Part shown: positions 12,301-25,663 of the stretch, piece by piece | Layout of the letters: each line of letters starts with the position of its first letter | Position numbering within the stretch: the first letter of the stretch is position 1 | Origin: Austropuccinia psidii | Lineage: Eukaryota > Basidiomycota > Pucciniomycetes > Pucciniales > Sphaerophragmiaceae | Length of the DNA: 64,000 bases | Assembly (NCBI GenBank): GCA_023105745.1 | Contig: JALGQZ010000001.1 | Coordinates: 63,430,937 to 63,494,936, forward strand | Direction: 5' to 3' | Program-made: the position numbers and the translations under genes | Notes under the pieces: model-generated | The model's input: the letters and a program-made list of their open reading frames with translations, nothing else | Told to the model about the DNA's origin: nothing | The model's database searches: none

Positions 12301-13320
12301 AGAAAATATGCTAATAAGTAAAAAGTAACTAAAAATAGTTAGAAATGGAAAAAACCTTTGGTAAAGAGCTGAAATTATGTAAAATATCTGAAAATGTCTA
12401 AAATAACTAAAAGTCCATAAAAAAGATAAATCTATACATTAATAAAAATAAATGAAGATAAATAAGATGAAGTAAAAATAAAACAAAATATGTGTCTTTT
12501 TATAATTTGAATAAAAATCAAAAATCCTGCGAATATCTAAAACTACAGCAAAATAAGTAATTATCCATAGCATTTCACAAAAATAAGAATAATCACTCAA
12601 AATAAATAAAGATGACAAAAAAACTAAAAAAAAAAAACTAATAAAAAAACTAGAAAAAAAACTACAAAAAAACTAAAAAAAAACTAAAAAAACTAAAACG
12701 AACTAAAAAAAACTAAAAAAACTAAAAAAAAACTAAAAAAAACTAAAACAAACTAAAAAAAAACTAAAAAAACTTAAAAAAACTTGAAAAAACTACAAAA
12801 ACTAAAAAAAACTACAAAAAACTACAAAAACCAAAAAAAAAAACTAAAAAAAAAACTAAAAAAAAACTAAAAAAGAACAAAAATAAATTATAATAACTCA
12901 AATTAAATAAAAATCAATTAACTAAATCAAAATATGTACAAATATTTCAAAAGAAATGAAAATAACTAAAAAAAATACAAAAAATTGTTTATTTCTCCAC
13001 CAACTTTTTCCTTCAAGGTTTCAAAATATAAACCGTGTTCCTTTTAGTTATCTTTCCTATTGAAATTTGGAATATTATTATATTAAATTTAATAATTTAT
13101 TTTTTTAAATTTGCAATTTAAAAAAGAAGAAAAAATTATTTGTCACAAAATCTTATTTCTTATTAGTTATTTGAGTTCAACTCATGAAATATAATACAAG
13201 TTACAAGTGTACTCCAAGTGCATGATTTTTAAACCCAACATCTTTATAATTGTCATTTGTTTTCATTCTTAATCCTAATCACAACATACATACCAGCATT
13301 TTATCTTATCCACTTGTCAA
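9370..13320. other. A+T-rich stretch without genes
   Basis: Short open frames (10084-10290, 10949-11191, 11454-11648) show no domain or splice support. A stretch around 10110-10180 (gggggagagtacctctattt, then ctccccatagagg) may be an LTR promoter fragment. The A-tract repeat inside is listed separately. Confidence 0.4.
12615..12878 (+). repeat. Phased A-tract simple repeat
   Basis: About 265 bp of runs of 5-10 A separated by CT (also CTA, CG, CTT), repeating every 8-11 bp. Such near-helical phasing of A-tracts is known to give curved DNA and to disfavour nucleosomes. Confidence 0.85.
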
Positions 13321-13329
13321 TATTGAGCA

Positions 13330-14560
13330 AATAATATATGCCAGCTCAAATTTTCCCATGAAATCCCAAACATGACTGTTTCAAATTGGCACGATGAGCC
13401 CAAGCCCCATCATAATGTACCAAAAAGCCTTGGACTAAGGGTTCACCTTTCACCTCTTGAAGTTGTGCATCATCCCACCTATCGCCACTCTGTGTTAGTA
13501 TGTTGTGCAATACACCACAGACATAGATACAACAATTTATATGTATAATATTGGTCCATTTTTTTCAGTCCAATTGCAGCTGTTGCAGTGATTCCCATTG
13601 GCCTTTCAGGATGCCAATTGAAGGTTCCACATGCACCCTATATTGGGAAATAAAGTAGTTTAAATTAGTATTATCTTGCCAATGAGCTGCTTCACCCTTT
13701 TATAATGGGATACAATTCAATTTCAATGGATAATCAGAATCTGGAAGTAAGTATTCCCCTAAAACCCCAATTTCAACTATTATTTATTATTAAAACATGA
13801 CCAGACAAAATTTTACTCACCATGACTAAAAAAATCCATTTACTTATACATTGTACTATCCCCACACATGACCCTGGACAGCCAGATAACATTACTTTGA
13901 TCCTCTTGCAATGATCACAGAAAATTTTCACATTGAATAAATAAATAAATTTCTTGCAATTGTAATATACTTTTCCATCCAAACCTGGTCTCTGATATAA
14001 TGGGATTGTGGTTCCATCGAGAAATCCTACGCATCCACCAAATCCCTCTTCGGCAAGAATTTTCCAAATCTTGCCACACTCAACCTGATTTTTTCATTTG
14101 AGGAAGTTTTTTCCCAGCTCACATGGCCCTTTGATAACCCTCCTTGATGACTTGAAAACATCCCCCCTACTAATTTGATAATTCCTTTACAACAAACCCA
14201 AAGAAGCCCCATTGTCATTGCATAGAAATTGTTCCAAAGGGAGATCTCCATTTGAGGGCAATAACTGTTATTTTGAAATGTGGTGCTATCTTTGATGCTA
14301 TTTTGAAGTTCCACAAATCTTTCAAAATAAGCTTTAACTTCCTTTTTGAAGCCATACTCCCTCATACTGAGAATTTTTTCCAAAATTTTCCCCACTCGGG
14401 GCGTTTGTGGTTGTGTAATTGTAAAATATCCAAGCTCAAATACCATCAGATCAAAAAACACAATGCCAATGATATCATTTACGTACCTATTTGTGACAGC
14501 CTTAGTAAAAATTTCTTCCAAATCTTCCTCCTCACTCAGAAACGACGCAAGCACTCAGGA
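13330..14560 (-). pseudogene. HARBI1-like DDE transposase, decayed
   Basis: The minus strand carries the three blocks of a PIF/Harbinger (DDE_Tnp_4-like) nuclease: GGCVGFLDGTTIPLYQRPG near 14040-13985 (first Asp), EYLLPDSDYPL just after an intron-like gap with GTGAGT and TTTTAG ends near 13805-13755 (second Asp), and VHVEPSIGILKG near 13635-13600 (Glu). The N-terminal part is an open stretch at 14027-14554, out of frame with the catalytic part by one shift near 14055. At least one further shift lies before the Glu block. This lineage differs from the Harbinger at 53-57.7 kb (DGTTIP against DGTHIP). The transposase would cut and join element ends in the nucleus; this copy cannot be translated whole. 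Confidence 0.75.
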
Positions 14561-14699
14561 CTGATCATTGCTCCAAGTTTTGGCCAATCAATCTATTGTA
14601 TCAATGGCTGTGGCTTCCTTTTTTTCTTAAGAAGGCAAATGAAATCTTGGCTCTCTGAGCATTTAGGCATGAAGACAGCAAGGAATTAAATAAAAGCCA

Positions 14700-15740
14700 G
14701 GTTATCAAATGACGTTGGATATTTTTTTATAAGAAAGAAAAAATAAATCCAAAAAACGATGGGGGTAAGGTATTTTTAAAAGAGGAACAAAAAATAGGAA
14801 ATTTTGGGTGAAAATGTTTGTCTTGGGAAACAGAATAAACACGGTTCTTTATGAGCTTGAAATATCACAAAATGTGGCACATCTCATATTCATATCAGTC
14901 TACCGGATTTCCCAATATCTTGTGCCAATATGAGCTAAAGAACGAGTCACCCTATTTTAATGGAAAATTATACTTGACATCCTCATTATTTCTTGATTAG
15001 ATTTAGAGAGGTGAATCTATAGGAGAGTAGATTTATTAGTGGGGGTCAATATTTGCAACAAATGGCTCTGGGAGATTAAAAAAGGAGATTTTCTCATTTT
15101 TAAAATGGGCCAGTCGTATTGGGTGGTATCTTACACCAATACACTAAGCCCCTCAATACCTTTTAATACCCAAGCGGGTTTTTTTACCGCCAAAAAAGCA
15201 TATTTGGTCCTCGATTCTGACCAAGCAGCCAAATTTCAGGGGGCTTCTTGAAACCTAATTCTGCATCTATTGAGCGTTCGCATGTGGTCTCTGGGTTGCA
15301 AATGAGAAATCTAAGATTTTTCATTTGCGTTAAGGATTTACCCCCTATTATGTTATATAAATTATATTCTGAAAAACTCTTTTGATATTTCTTTTACTGA
15401 TTTCTAGAATTACTTTAGTTGATTATTGAAAAAATACCCTTCATTAACTTTGGGTTGTAAAATCCCCACTGTGGAACTGTACACGCAGATAATAAAATAA
15501 GAATTGTTAATAACAAGAAATACTCTTCTTTTTTTATCTGGCCTTTCAACATTTTTTTATCACTGTGAAGGTTCCATTGTTTATTCTTTATGGTAAATTA
15601 TGAAATTGAAACATAAATCCACAAAAGTATGGCTATTTCCTCAATAAACGTATGTGAAATATTCTAGCTCATCTAGTTGGCTTCCATTGTTAGCACATTA
15701 TATAGAAAAATCAAGGAAGCATTATTTATTATCACCATAC
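14700..15740. other. No gene seen
   Basis: Mixed repeat sequence. The plus frame at 15039-15251 has no domain. Short matches to the 6.3-6.6 kb repeat (for example gcacatctcatattc) hint at shared repeat origin. Confidence 0.3.
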
Positions 15741-15752
15741 GAATGATTTGAA

Positions 15753-16140
15753 ATGGTTAACTATGTATTAAAGTCTCTTAAAGCCATAGAGCGTGATCTC
15801 AACTTTACAAAGACCTGCCTTGAGGAACTTCTCCTCATTTTTGGCCCAATTTTTCAATTCAATTTTGAAATAAGAGCTCAAGATTACATTGAAACATCCC
15901 CCACATCCCCTGTTTTGAGGATTTTAGAATTCTTATACCAATTGAAATCCACTATAGATTTTACTCCTCCCTCAGCTTCTCAAAAAATTTGAATTCAGAT
16001 CTTTCAATTATTAAATTCATTCTATTTTATGATAAGTCTTTACTATTTACTGAAATAAGAAGGACATTCTTACTTGAGGAAAAATCCAAACTTTTCCTTC
16101 CTCTTGCCCATTATCAATTTAGTACCTAGGGTAATAAATT
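15753..16140 (+). pseudogene. Decayed ORF, unknown
   Basis: An ATG-started frame (VLKSLKAIERDLNFTKTCLEELL ... SPVLRILEFLYQL) runs to 15992, then continues in the same frame past stops with equally protein-like text (ISLYYLLK, FSFLLPIINLVPRVIN) to about 16140. The continuation across three in-frame stops suggests an old coding sequence. Mostly helical, no recognised family. Confidence 0.35.
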
Positions 16141-16149
16141 GATATTTCT

Positions 16150-17470
16150 TTTTTGACTTTTTGGTATAATCTACCTATGAAAAGAGTAATGTTACTTGCA
16201 ATTTTTTATAAAACTGAATAAAAGGGTTCATCTCTTCCATTTGAATTAAATTTTACTGAAGAACCAAAAAATTATGTATCACTGGTCTCCCATTAAGCTC
16301 ATTTAACCAATTCCAAAGGAAAATTTTCATTGAGAATTTTATGCAATATCCCACTTTCTATAGTTTCTTGATTAGCCTGTTTTGTTCTATAAGAATGCGA
16401 TTTAATAATTACGCAAAATTAGTTTTTGAGCCTCCGAAAGGTTTTTTCAAAGACAAAGATTCTGGAGAATACATTAGTCAAAGTAAATATTAATTTTGAT
16501 TGTGAAATCAATAGCCTTTTGGATGAGTGCACAAAGCTAAAATTAAGTTTATCCTTTGATCCACCATGAGCCAAGTGGCTTCACCTGACAGCAGGTGTTG
16601 CATTTGAAAACTAGCTTGGAACAAACACAGAATGAGCTTGTATCCATCCTCTGAGCTAAGCTGTACGTAGGATTTAAATGTTCCTTGATATTCCATTTTA
16701 TTCTAAGGAACTAGAATGTTACAGAAGATATAAGATTCCAATTATCTTGATTATATTGATACATATATATACCATACTATATGAAATCTTTTATGATTTT
16801 TGGATTGGAGCAAGAGCCATTCCGCTATATTGCCATCTCCATGAAGCCATGACATATTAAGGATATTTGAATCTTTGTGTATCCTGAGTTAAACAATAGT
16901 TTCTGTATTTTAAAAGACTTAATAAGGAAAATTAATTTTCACAAATTAAGGGATCTTTCATTAAGATCAATTTCTTATCTATTAAGAATCCATAATGATA
17001 TTACTTCCTATTTTTTTCATAACATTAAGGTTTTCTGAGAACTTCTTCTCCTGAATAAAATACTCTTAAGTATAGTACTTTAACTTTTTTGGGATTTATA
17101 TATTAAGTTTTATGTAACGTCAAAACAAAGAAAATGAAATACTCAAAATCTTTGTTTAATGAAATCTTCCAAAAAAAGAAAAAGGTACAAATAATGTATA
17201 TCTTCCATTTTTATTTATTATGATTCTATTAAGATGATTATTCATTTGATTGTGATTTAATTTTATGATCCTCCTTATTATAGATAAGAATCATGAATTA
17301 TTTAAAAATAAGTCTCTTGTTTCCCTTCTTAGAACAGAAACAATTCCTTCATTTTTTGGTATTGTGAATTGTTTTTTGTTACTCAAAAGGAAAGTAGCAG
17401 GATCTGTAAATAACATCCTTCTCCTGAATAAAGCCTTACATTTCTCTTTAATTTTAAATTTCCAGGAATC
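16150..17470. other. No gene seen
   Basis: A+T-rich with short unsupported frames on both strands (16508-16696, 16678-16860, 17265-17489). Confidence 0.3.
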
Positions 17471-17480
17471 AAAGGGCCAA

Positions 17481-17515
17481 CTACTGTAAAAAATGTAAAT
17501 CAATTTTTACAGTAG
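17481..17515. repeat. Hairpin with CTACTGTAAAAA arms
   Basis: Inverted repeat with 12-bp perfect arms, ctactgtaaaaa and tttttacagtag, around an 11-nt loop. It shares its outer sequence with the perfect palindrome at 17534. Confidence 0.8.
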
Positions 17516-17533
17516 CAGAAATTGAAGACCCCA

Positions 17534-17571
17534 ACTGTAAAATTGTCGACGATCGTCGACAATTTTACAGT
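17534..17571. repeat. Perfect 38-bp palindrome
   Basis: The half-site actgtaaaattgtcgacga is followed directly by its exact reverse complement, with no spacer. The centre holds gtcgac-gatc-gtcgac. With the hairpin at 17481 this looks like end-to-end termini of a small inverted-repeat element. Confidence 0.9.
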
Positions 17572-17599
17572 AGCATACCTTACAGGTCTGCTACTATAA

Positions 17600-18650
17600 T
17601 TTTCAATAGAAAACTAATGAAAAAGTATTAAGATATAGAAAAATTCAGACAGTCTGAAACATAAAAATCTAAGAACAAAAGTTATCAATCTCAGAAAATA
17701 ACTAAGACATTTTATGATAGAATTGAATAAGTGAAGCAAAATAAATAAATAAGATTTTTGACATCAAAAGGAACATACTTTTCTCTACTCATTTTGATTG
17801 AAAAAAAATGACAAAAGAATTCCAACTATAAGAATAGAAAACATATTTAGCTCATTTTTCATAATTTTTCTTGTTATTCTTTCTTTTAGGCATCCTTTGT
17901 TCCCAATTATTTCAGAAATAAAATTTTTCATTGAATTTTTTGTGGTTTGTTTTGTTTCTCTTTTCCCTTCAAACAATCAAGAAAGGAAATATTTTGTTTC
18001 AAAACAAAAAATTGTGAAAGAAATTATTGGTAATGTATTAATTCAATATCCTAATGATCATATTACTTTTAAATTTTGATATTCTGTTGGATCTTAAGAA
18101 ATAAGGACTAAGTCACTCAATATCTCAAAATTATATGCATATATTTCTCCTAAGCCTGAGTAAAAACATATTTAAAGAAAAATATTATAGTTTAATACTG
18201 TTCAACTCCGGTAAAGCTTCAAGCTATGAGTATTATATAAATTTTTTAAGGCTCAAAAGCATTTTTTTCATTTTCAAAATTAGATCAGAATTCAATTGGA
18301 ACAATCTAATTATTGATGAATTTAATTTTTGATAAATCCAGTGTATAAAACAGAGTCTTATTTGTGATATTTGGTATTTCAATCAGGAAAATGTTAATGA
18401 ATTACCATTAAAAACTTATTGAAATATGGGTGATAAGATACTCTATTCCTTGATAAATTTATTTATTAATGAGATATTTCAAAGTACAATGGTTCCAGTT
18501 TTAATATTCTTCAGGTATGGTGTTTCATATATGGGTTGGTGAATCTGTAACTTCTATGTGAAAGAATATGAAAATGACCTTGAATTTTGATTTTTCTATC
18601 TATTAAGTGATATTGATGAAGTAAAAATATTAAAATACATAGCTAATTGA
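17600..18650. other. No gene seen
   Basis: Short overlapping frames on both strands (17785-17976, 17798-18079, 18135-18332) have the Phe/Ile/Lys bias of random A+T-rich DNA. Confidence 0.3.
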
Positions 18651-18689
18651 ATCAATAATTTTACATTTACTTTTTATATATTGTGCTTT

Positions 18690-19600
18690 CAACAGCCTGA
18701 AAAAACAAGGATATTCAGGAAGCTAAATGGAACCTTTCTGGCTTTCTTGTGTGGCTTGAATTTCTTCCAAAACTTCCACTTTTAAAATTAACTTCTGTCC
18801 TATCTCCCACCTACATCAAGTGTATCTTCCATGTCAAATTTTGAATAAAACACCTGCTTCCATGTGTAGCCACTTTGCTCATGGTGATTTAGGTGAGAAT
18901 ATGGTTACTAGGATAACAAACCAATCAATTCATAGATTCTTAGTAATACTTTGATCTCATTTACCAGATCAACATCCAGCTTTTATCTACTCAAAACCTT
19001 ACTGTAAAAAATATGGCCCTCCAACCATCCTCCATAAACATTAAAAGAAAGCAATTTCCCTGAAAATGTGCTTTGTTTAAAAATCAAAAGCTTCCCCATT
19101 ATAATATCCATCTAAAACACATTAAAACACAATTTAAAATCATCATTTTCTTCTCACATAAACCTTCTATGTAGCATGAGAAGGTAGTATAATGGGAAAA
19201 TGGGTGCCACAAATACTCCCAATTACACCAGAAATTCCATTAATTTTGTGATTAAAATCTTCTATTTTTCCCCATCCTTGGTCCTCATGGACTGGAGGAT
19301 ATTAATTTCATATAAGTTTTTTTTGTGAAATCAATATGGTCCAAAGTCTCAGAATTTTGATATTATAAATTCCCTGAATGATTTGTTTGACTACTTGCAA
19401 AAGTACTTGGTAGGGCGTTGAACTTCCACTATAAACCACATAACCCATGGTTTTAGAGCTGCAGTTATGAGCCATCCAATATGATTCTGCTCTCAACTGA
19501 GCTCGTATTGATAAAGTATTACCTTGTCTGCTATAATTCTTTTGAAGGCAATTACTCATAGAATTAACAAGACAATCAATTTCTTGGTGATCCATTCAAA
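18690..19600 (-). pseudogene. Harbinger transposase relic
   Basis: The minus strand reads GSSTPYQVLLQVVKQIIQGI and, after a frame change, ISGVIGSICGTHFPIILPS (near 19235-19190), matching LGHGSSYETVGHLFNIGKST and GLTNIIGAIDGTHIPIIPP of the better copy at 56.3-57.5 kb. A weaker block, NVYGGWLEGH, with LVNEI later, matches VYGGLPGSIH and LINGI. The first catalytic Asp is Cys here (CGTH for DGTH), and several stops intervene. Dead copy of the same family in the same orientation as the 57-kb transposase. Confidence 0.65.
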
Positions 19601-20253
19601 ACATTACTCCAAAGCACTCCACTTCAAAAATATTTTTTTCATCCCATGCCTCAATCCTCAGTCGCCTCCAGAGATGCATGCATGTAGTTCTGTCACATTC
19701 TTGTTAATGATTAGTATGTTCATAATTTATTATCGCATAAATAATTTCTTTTATGTAGTTATTTTCTTTAAAATCAATTACTTTGATGTAAGGATCTGAA
19801 AAACAAACAGATAGAAAATAAAAATTCTCTAAGGAGTAGTAGCTAATAAACTTAATATTTATTCAGTGTGAAAAGGTACGTACTTAGCTCAATCATTACA
19901 AAAGGGGACTTTTTCTGGAAGTTTTTATGTAAGAGGATTAAAGTAGGATTGTTCTTTCCCTTAAACTTGAAAAATGTGACAAGGTAATGGACCTCCAAGA
20001 TTTTTAGATTTGTTTTGAATTTTATTTTCTATTTTTTTTCAAAATTTTAGTTGATTGAAAAATATTCAAAATTTCCTTGAATCTTATTTAAAATTTAAAT
20101 TTGAATTAAAATTCCATTTATAAATACAACCTAATTCATTTATTTCTCTAAATTTAATTTCCCCAAAAATAAAAATAAAATTAAATCCTCAAATTAAAAT
20201 CTTAAAGCTTAAACTAAAACTTTTCTTTTTAAAAAACGTTTTTTCAATCATTA

Positions 20254-20330
20254 GGCCCTGTTTATTATTGTGTTTTAAGTGGGTTTTTTTGGAATTCTTT
20301 TGAATTGATTTGGAATCCAAAAAAGTCCAT
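20254..20330 (+). repeat. Harbinger-type terminal inverted repeat
   Basis: Starts ggccctgtttattattgtg directly after TTA (20251-20253), and continues ttttaagtgggttttt..ggaattcttttgaatt. It parallels the ends at 53239 (ggcccggtttatgattggg) and 53089. TTA fits the family's target duplication. The partner end was not found. Confidence 0.65.
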
Positions 20331-20589
20331 AGATTTCACTTTTTCTTAATTTTTTTTTGAATCCTCAAAACTGTTATCAAAACTTTTTTATTAATCAATT
20401 CAACCAATTGCTCAAAAATTAGCCTCCATTTTTTTGAAATTGTGATCTAAGAAATGTCTTAAAATGACTTAGTTAATAGTATTAAACCTTTAACTTCAAT
20501 AATTGGCTTCCATCTATCCTCACACCACTCAATACACATAAAGATTGTCATTATATACATCATGGAGAGAGATTCAATAAATGGAATCA

Positions 20590-21660
20590 TAAAACTATTT
20601 ATGATGAAAATTGCTTTGTAGGGTTGATTATAGCTTTACAGCTCGGTTAATTATGTAAGTAAAGGGAATGATCAATACATTAGAGGCTTACAGCTTGAAG
20701 GAAAAGTAGGCATTGCCTTATATTGAATGGGCCATGGAACCTCATATGAAACCATTGGACATTTACTTGAAATTGTAAAATCTATGGACTACCATGTAAT
20801 GAAAGAGGTAGTAGAAGCAATTATTTTCGGTTTAAATTACTTTTAGATTGATGGAGTATTTCTGATATTTCTTCATTAAATACAAACTAACTTTGAATTA
20901 TATACTTTAGCAATTTGAGGAAAATGGCAAGTGGGGTCATATCAGGTCCAGCTTCTAGAAGAGGAACGGTATTTCCAGTATTATTGGTTCAATAGATGGC
21001 ACTCATATATCAATAATAGCACAATGTAATGAAAATTGCATTCATATGTCAATAAAAAGGGGTGGAATTTAATTACATTTCAATTTATTGTTTATTCTGA
21101 AGTAAAAAATTTTAATTTAAGTTATTTATCTGTATTAATCTCAAGTAAAGAGAATTAATTTGTTTTTGAGGAAGGTATATGGTGTACTGCCTGGCCCAGT
21201 CCATGATAGTAGGATTTTTTGTAAATCAAAAACTCAACAGGACTTGATTAATGGAATCCCAAGATTCCCATATGACTGCATGCTCATTGTGGGTTCTGGG
21301 AATTAATCCAAGGTCCCAATACTAACACCTCTATTCCAAAAACCAAATAGGGAATATTTTTATTTTAACTTCTGTCATTATTATACAAGGTAAGTTATAC
21401 GTAAATTTGTCTAACAAAAATTAACCACATTCATTTTATAAACAATAATGATAGTTGAGCAAGCCTTTGGGTGATTAAAAGTAGATTTAAATTCTTATTA
21501 GCCCTGAAGGCAAGGTAGCTATTTCATGAATGATATTCCATAATATTTTTAATCATTCCAATGGTGTATTTGTGGAGAGTGGTGATGAAGAAAAATTTAG
21601 AAAGATGGAAACTGTTGTAATTAGGCATGGAGACAACTAACTGTAAGTCAATGGCTTATA
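20590..21660 (+). pseudogene. Harbinger transposase relic
   Basis: Plus-strand blocks match the 57-kb transposase: RGLQLEGKVGIALY*MGHGTSYETIGHLLEI (20680-20780), an intron-like gap with CTAAC and TTTAG before QFEENGKWGH (about 20910), IIGSIDGTHISII (about 20975-21020), VYGVLPGPVHDSR (21178-21215), MLIVGSGN*SKVPILTP (about 21280-21330) and MIVEQAFG*LK (about 21450). The second catalytic Asp appears as Gly (VGSG for GDSG). Multiple stops. With the terminal repeat at 20254 it is the remains of one element lying opposite to the 53-57.7 kb element. Downstream accessory genes are no longer visible. Confidence 0.75.
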
Positions 21661-21699
21661 AACAAATAAACCTTGTTGTATTCAAACTGATTGTCATTG

Positions 21700-24600
21700 T
21701 TTTTAGTCAAGAATTTAATAAGATATGATTTTTTTAGTAAGCTTGTGTTATGAAAACTAACCAAGGTAGAGTTAGATAAGAGTCATATAGAAGAACTTCA
21801 AAATGAACTGTTATGGTAGTATTTCAATTAAAAAAACATCTTGTATGCTTGAAATTTTTATTTTAATTCAGTTACCAAAAATTCTTAAATCATTTGACAA
21901 AGTAATGTGAGCATCTTGTTTCATTTGAAAAATTAGGTTTATGAGACTTTCAATTGTCAAGGAGGCCTTGAAGTTGCATTTGAATATTGAGAAATTAGCT
22001 TTCACAGTGATCAAAAATTGAACATAGGGTGGAATATTTCTCTTTTATTGCATCTTTTAGTTTATTTTATTCATGAATTTGATCGGCCAATTTTTTTTCC
22101 CTTTTATTTGATTGTTGTACACATTTTAAATTATTCTGATACTGTACTTGCAAAGACATTAGGCGCTTAATTTTTAATTAATAAACCATGACCAAGTCTG
22201 GACTAGTTATGATCGTTTTAATAAGTTATTTTCAATTTGAAACACATTTGCGAAAGATGATAAGCTTAAGTTGTGAAGAAATTGACTTATGAAAATATCT
22301 ATTTGATCTTTATTCACTGGGGGGATTTCCCTTGGACCTGCCTGCAGGTCCCTCACAAGGATTTTGTCTGATGTCTCCAAGCTAACTCAGCATTAACTCA
22401 TAACATATCTCTATATTTAACTCACAATTAACTCATCATTAACTTCAGTCATATCTCCATATGTATCTCCAAATTATTTAATTCTTCACTTGGTTCATAT
22501 GTCAGTATAATTTTTGTCCTTTCTTTACTTAGAGCTGGGCTGATTAGGGTTTGCCTTTTTCAAATTCTTTAAGTAATACTCTCAGATATTTTACATTTAG
22601 CTTAAACCTGAGTACATAAGATCTTTAAATTTATTACCACCTTGTCCCAAGGCTTATTTTCATTGTCTCTCACCCTTTATCTCAATTTCAACGCAAGATT
22701 GGTCAAAATTATTTCAACCCACTACATGAAATTCTTCACATATCTTCTAATATATCTTAAATAAATCATCATATATAATTATTAATCATTATCATCTCAA
22801 AATATGACAAAGATAAAATACGCATAGGATGATTTAATTTTAGTTTGGATTTTGGTTCTATGAGGGTTTTATTTTTCTAGTTAGAGTTTGCATATAAATA
22901 TTTATTTTGATTGATTACCCAGTGAAAATTGGTTGGGAAATACATAAATCAATTGACTTTCAATCCTCTCTTGAGATATAGCTATCAATGTCTACAAGAA
23001 TTTTTATTTAGCTAAATAATACTATTTAAGCTTATATTATTGTTTGATAATAATATTTAATATAGACCAATGAATCTTCAGTAAAGTTTTTCCCAAATTA
23101 AGACCATATCAAATTCTTTCAAATATTCCCATTTTTTATTTTATTGTCTTCAATTTCTTCAAAATGAGGTCTTCTAATGAAAAAAACCTTTACAAAGTAT
23201 TCTATACAAAATATGTATTAGAAACATATATATATTAAGTAGATAATCACCAATTGCTTGATAATAAAAACCAAGATGAATCCCAAGAAACATTCTTTCA
23301 GTACATTGGGATTCTGAGCCTTATTTCTTCAGTTGTGCTCAGTTGAGATCCTGTAACCTTTCTGTATCTACTTTCATTGTTACTTCCTCTACATGTTTTG
23401 TATATATATAGTATACATACTTGAATGATGTATTTAAGAAATAAATTTAATGGGCATAAATAAGACTCATGAGTTTTTCAGCTTATTATAAGACAATGGA
23501 ACTTGGAATAAATAGATTCCAGCTGAATTTATGGGAGATCTTTAACATTAACAATGAATCTGATAAGAATTCTCTTTGAGTAATTTGTTTTTAAGTCATA
23601 GCTCAATCATACATATAAGCTCTCCTATTACTTTAAAAGTTCCTTTACCAGCTAGCCTACTAATTGAATTAAATGTCAAAAGGAAGTCATGTTCTCTTTT
23701 ATGAAGGAATTTTTACAAATAAATTGATTATGAAATAATGGACAGTAAGCTTCTGATTCATATGTACAACTAAATTAACCTCAGAAGAAGGTGCTTTGAA
23801 ATTTATCTTTCACAATGGTAAGCCCTAGAGTCCCAATAGAGCTTCAAATTACTTACATGTAATGATTTGGCTTTCCTCAAAAGGATAAATTCAAAGAAGC
23901 TTAAAAGTCTCATCAATTTTAAAAAAATTGTTGGCTTAGAAAGAAAATTTATGGAGTAAGAAATTATTTCATCATGCTAATGGTACAATCTATTCAGATT
24001 GTCCATTAGAGTCCAAATTTTGGAATTTAAGATTAATATTAATATCTACCACTGAGAATAAATTATATCAATAATAACTATAATAAATTTCATTAAAGGT
24101 ATTAATTAATACTATAAATTGAAGAAAAAAAATTAAATAAGTATGGAAAGAAACTCTAAATTTGTTCCTCTGGTACTTTATAGTTTCAATTAAAATCATA
24201 TCAATTAAAAATATTAATCACATTTCTAATGTGATAACTCTTCATGTTATTTACTTTCAAGCTATATCATTGGTATATTCTATGACACTATTGTTTAAAA
24301 TAATCATTTAATCTGAGGTTTTTTTTTTTATGATTAAAATTCTTTATCTTATTTAATTTTATTTAATTTTTAATAAATTTAATACTTAATTGTTAAGAAT
24401 TTTTTTTTTATAATTCTATCTTATGAGTTAATTTTTAAATTATGTATTCTTTAATTAAAAAAAAAAAAATCAATTTCAATATTTAAAAAAAAAAAAATTA
24501 TAATAATAATAATTTTTGAAGAAATAATTTTTTTTTTAAAAAAAAATTAATTTCTTTAATTAATTTATAAAATTTTAAGTTTCATTTAAATTTTAAAATA

Positions 24601-25650
24601 TTTAATAATTTCTTCATTGAGTATTTAATTATATATACAATCCAATTCATTTAGGAAAAAGTGTTTTAAAATTGAAATTCCCATTTTTAACCTGAATTTT
24701 AGTTGATATAAGATTCAATTTTTGGATATTTTTGACTTCAGATATATAAATTAACTCAAATTTATTTAATAAGTAAATAAGTTCATTTCAGTATCTATCT
24801 GATCCTTCTTATCAAATGATCTTTACACAATTTTTTGTTTTTTTTTGATAACCCTCAATTTTAAATATTTATTTTTATTATAGATATTAATTGTTTGAAT
24901 TAATAAGCTAGAAATTTAATTTAGATTCAAATATTAAGAAACAAATTATTCCAAAACTCAAGTAGAAACTTTCAACTTTATAGTTTCCAATAGCTGTGGT
25001 ATACCTTCCTCTTTTCGAATACAAATATCATTTGAAACTCAACTTCTTTAAAATTCTATTATCTCCTAATTGAATACTCAAATCCAAACACATTAATCAT
25101 TCATAGGCTGGAATCAAAATTGGATTGAATCTTTCAATATAAGCTTTGTTTTTCTATCAAGAATTTCTTTATTTGTGGAATAAAATTTCCAAAAAAAAAT
25201 TAGTACAAAGCTTCTGAATAACAATAAATTTTTTCTCCTAACTAAATTGGAGAATTAAAATCCATTTAATTTCTGTTTATTTATAATAAAACTGAAGTAC
25301 TATTGTCAAGCAACAATTAAAACTATTATGGATTTAAAAATAAGTAGGGGAAATTAAGTTTATTCTTCAGAAAAATCACCAAGGGGAAGAATAGGAAACC
25401 TTTATGATAATTTAAATTGTTTCTAGAAATCATGCCCATGAATTTATTTCAGAAATTCCATATTTTATTGCATAATGTAAGAGTCATAAGCTGTGAACTT
25501 ATAAATAGATATTTCATAAAAAAAATCAAATCATGAGTATGAGGTGTTCATATGTGGAGTTTTGGTCATCCTCATATGCCTAGCTCTTAACTGAAAATTG
25601 ACTAACATGCAATATTTGAAAGCCTAAAATCCTATCCGAAGTTTTTCAAT
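21700..25650. other. Very A+T-rich DNA, no gene
   Basis: No supported coding frame. 24300-24620 consists largely of A and T runs. Around 22320-22370 a near-palindrome, ggacctgcctgcaggtcc, starts a stretch with repeated 'taactca' motifs that resembles, in reverse complement, 49760-49840; probably LTR fragments of one family. Confidence 0.4.
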
Positions 25651-25663
25651 AGGTATTGTTGGA

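Noticed and set aside
12615..12878. Telomere-like repeat
   Set aside because: Units are A-runs with CT, not the TTAGGG-type repeat of fungi, and no repeat register is kept.
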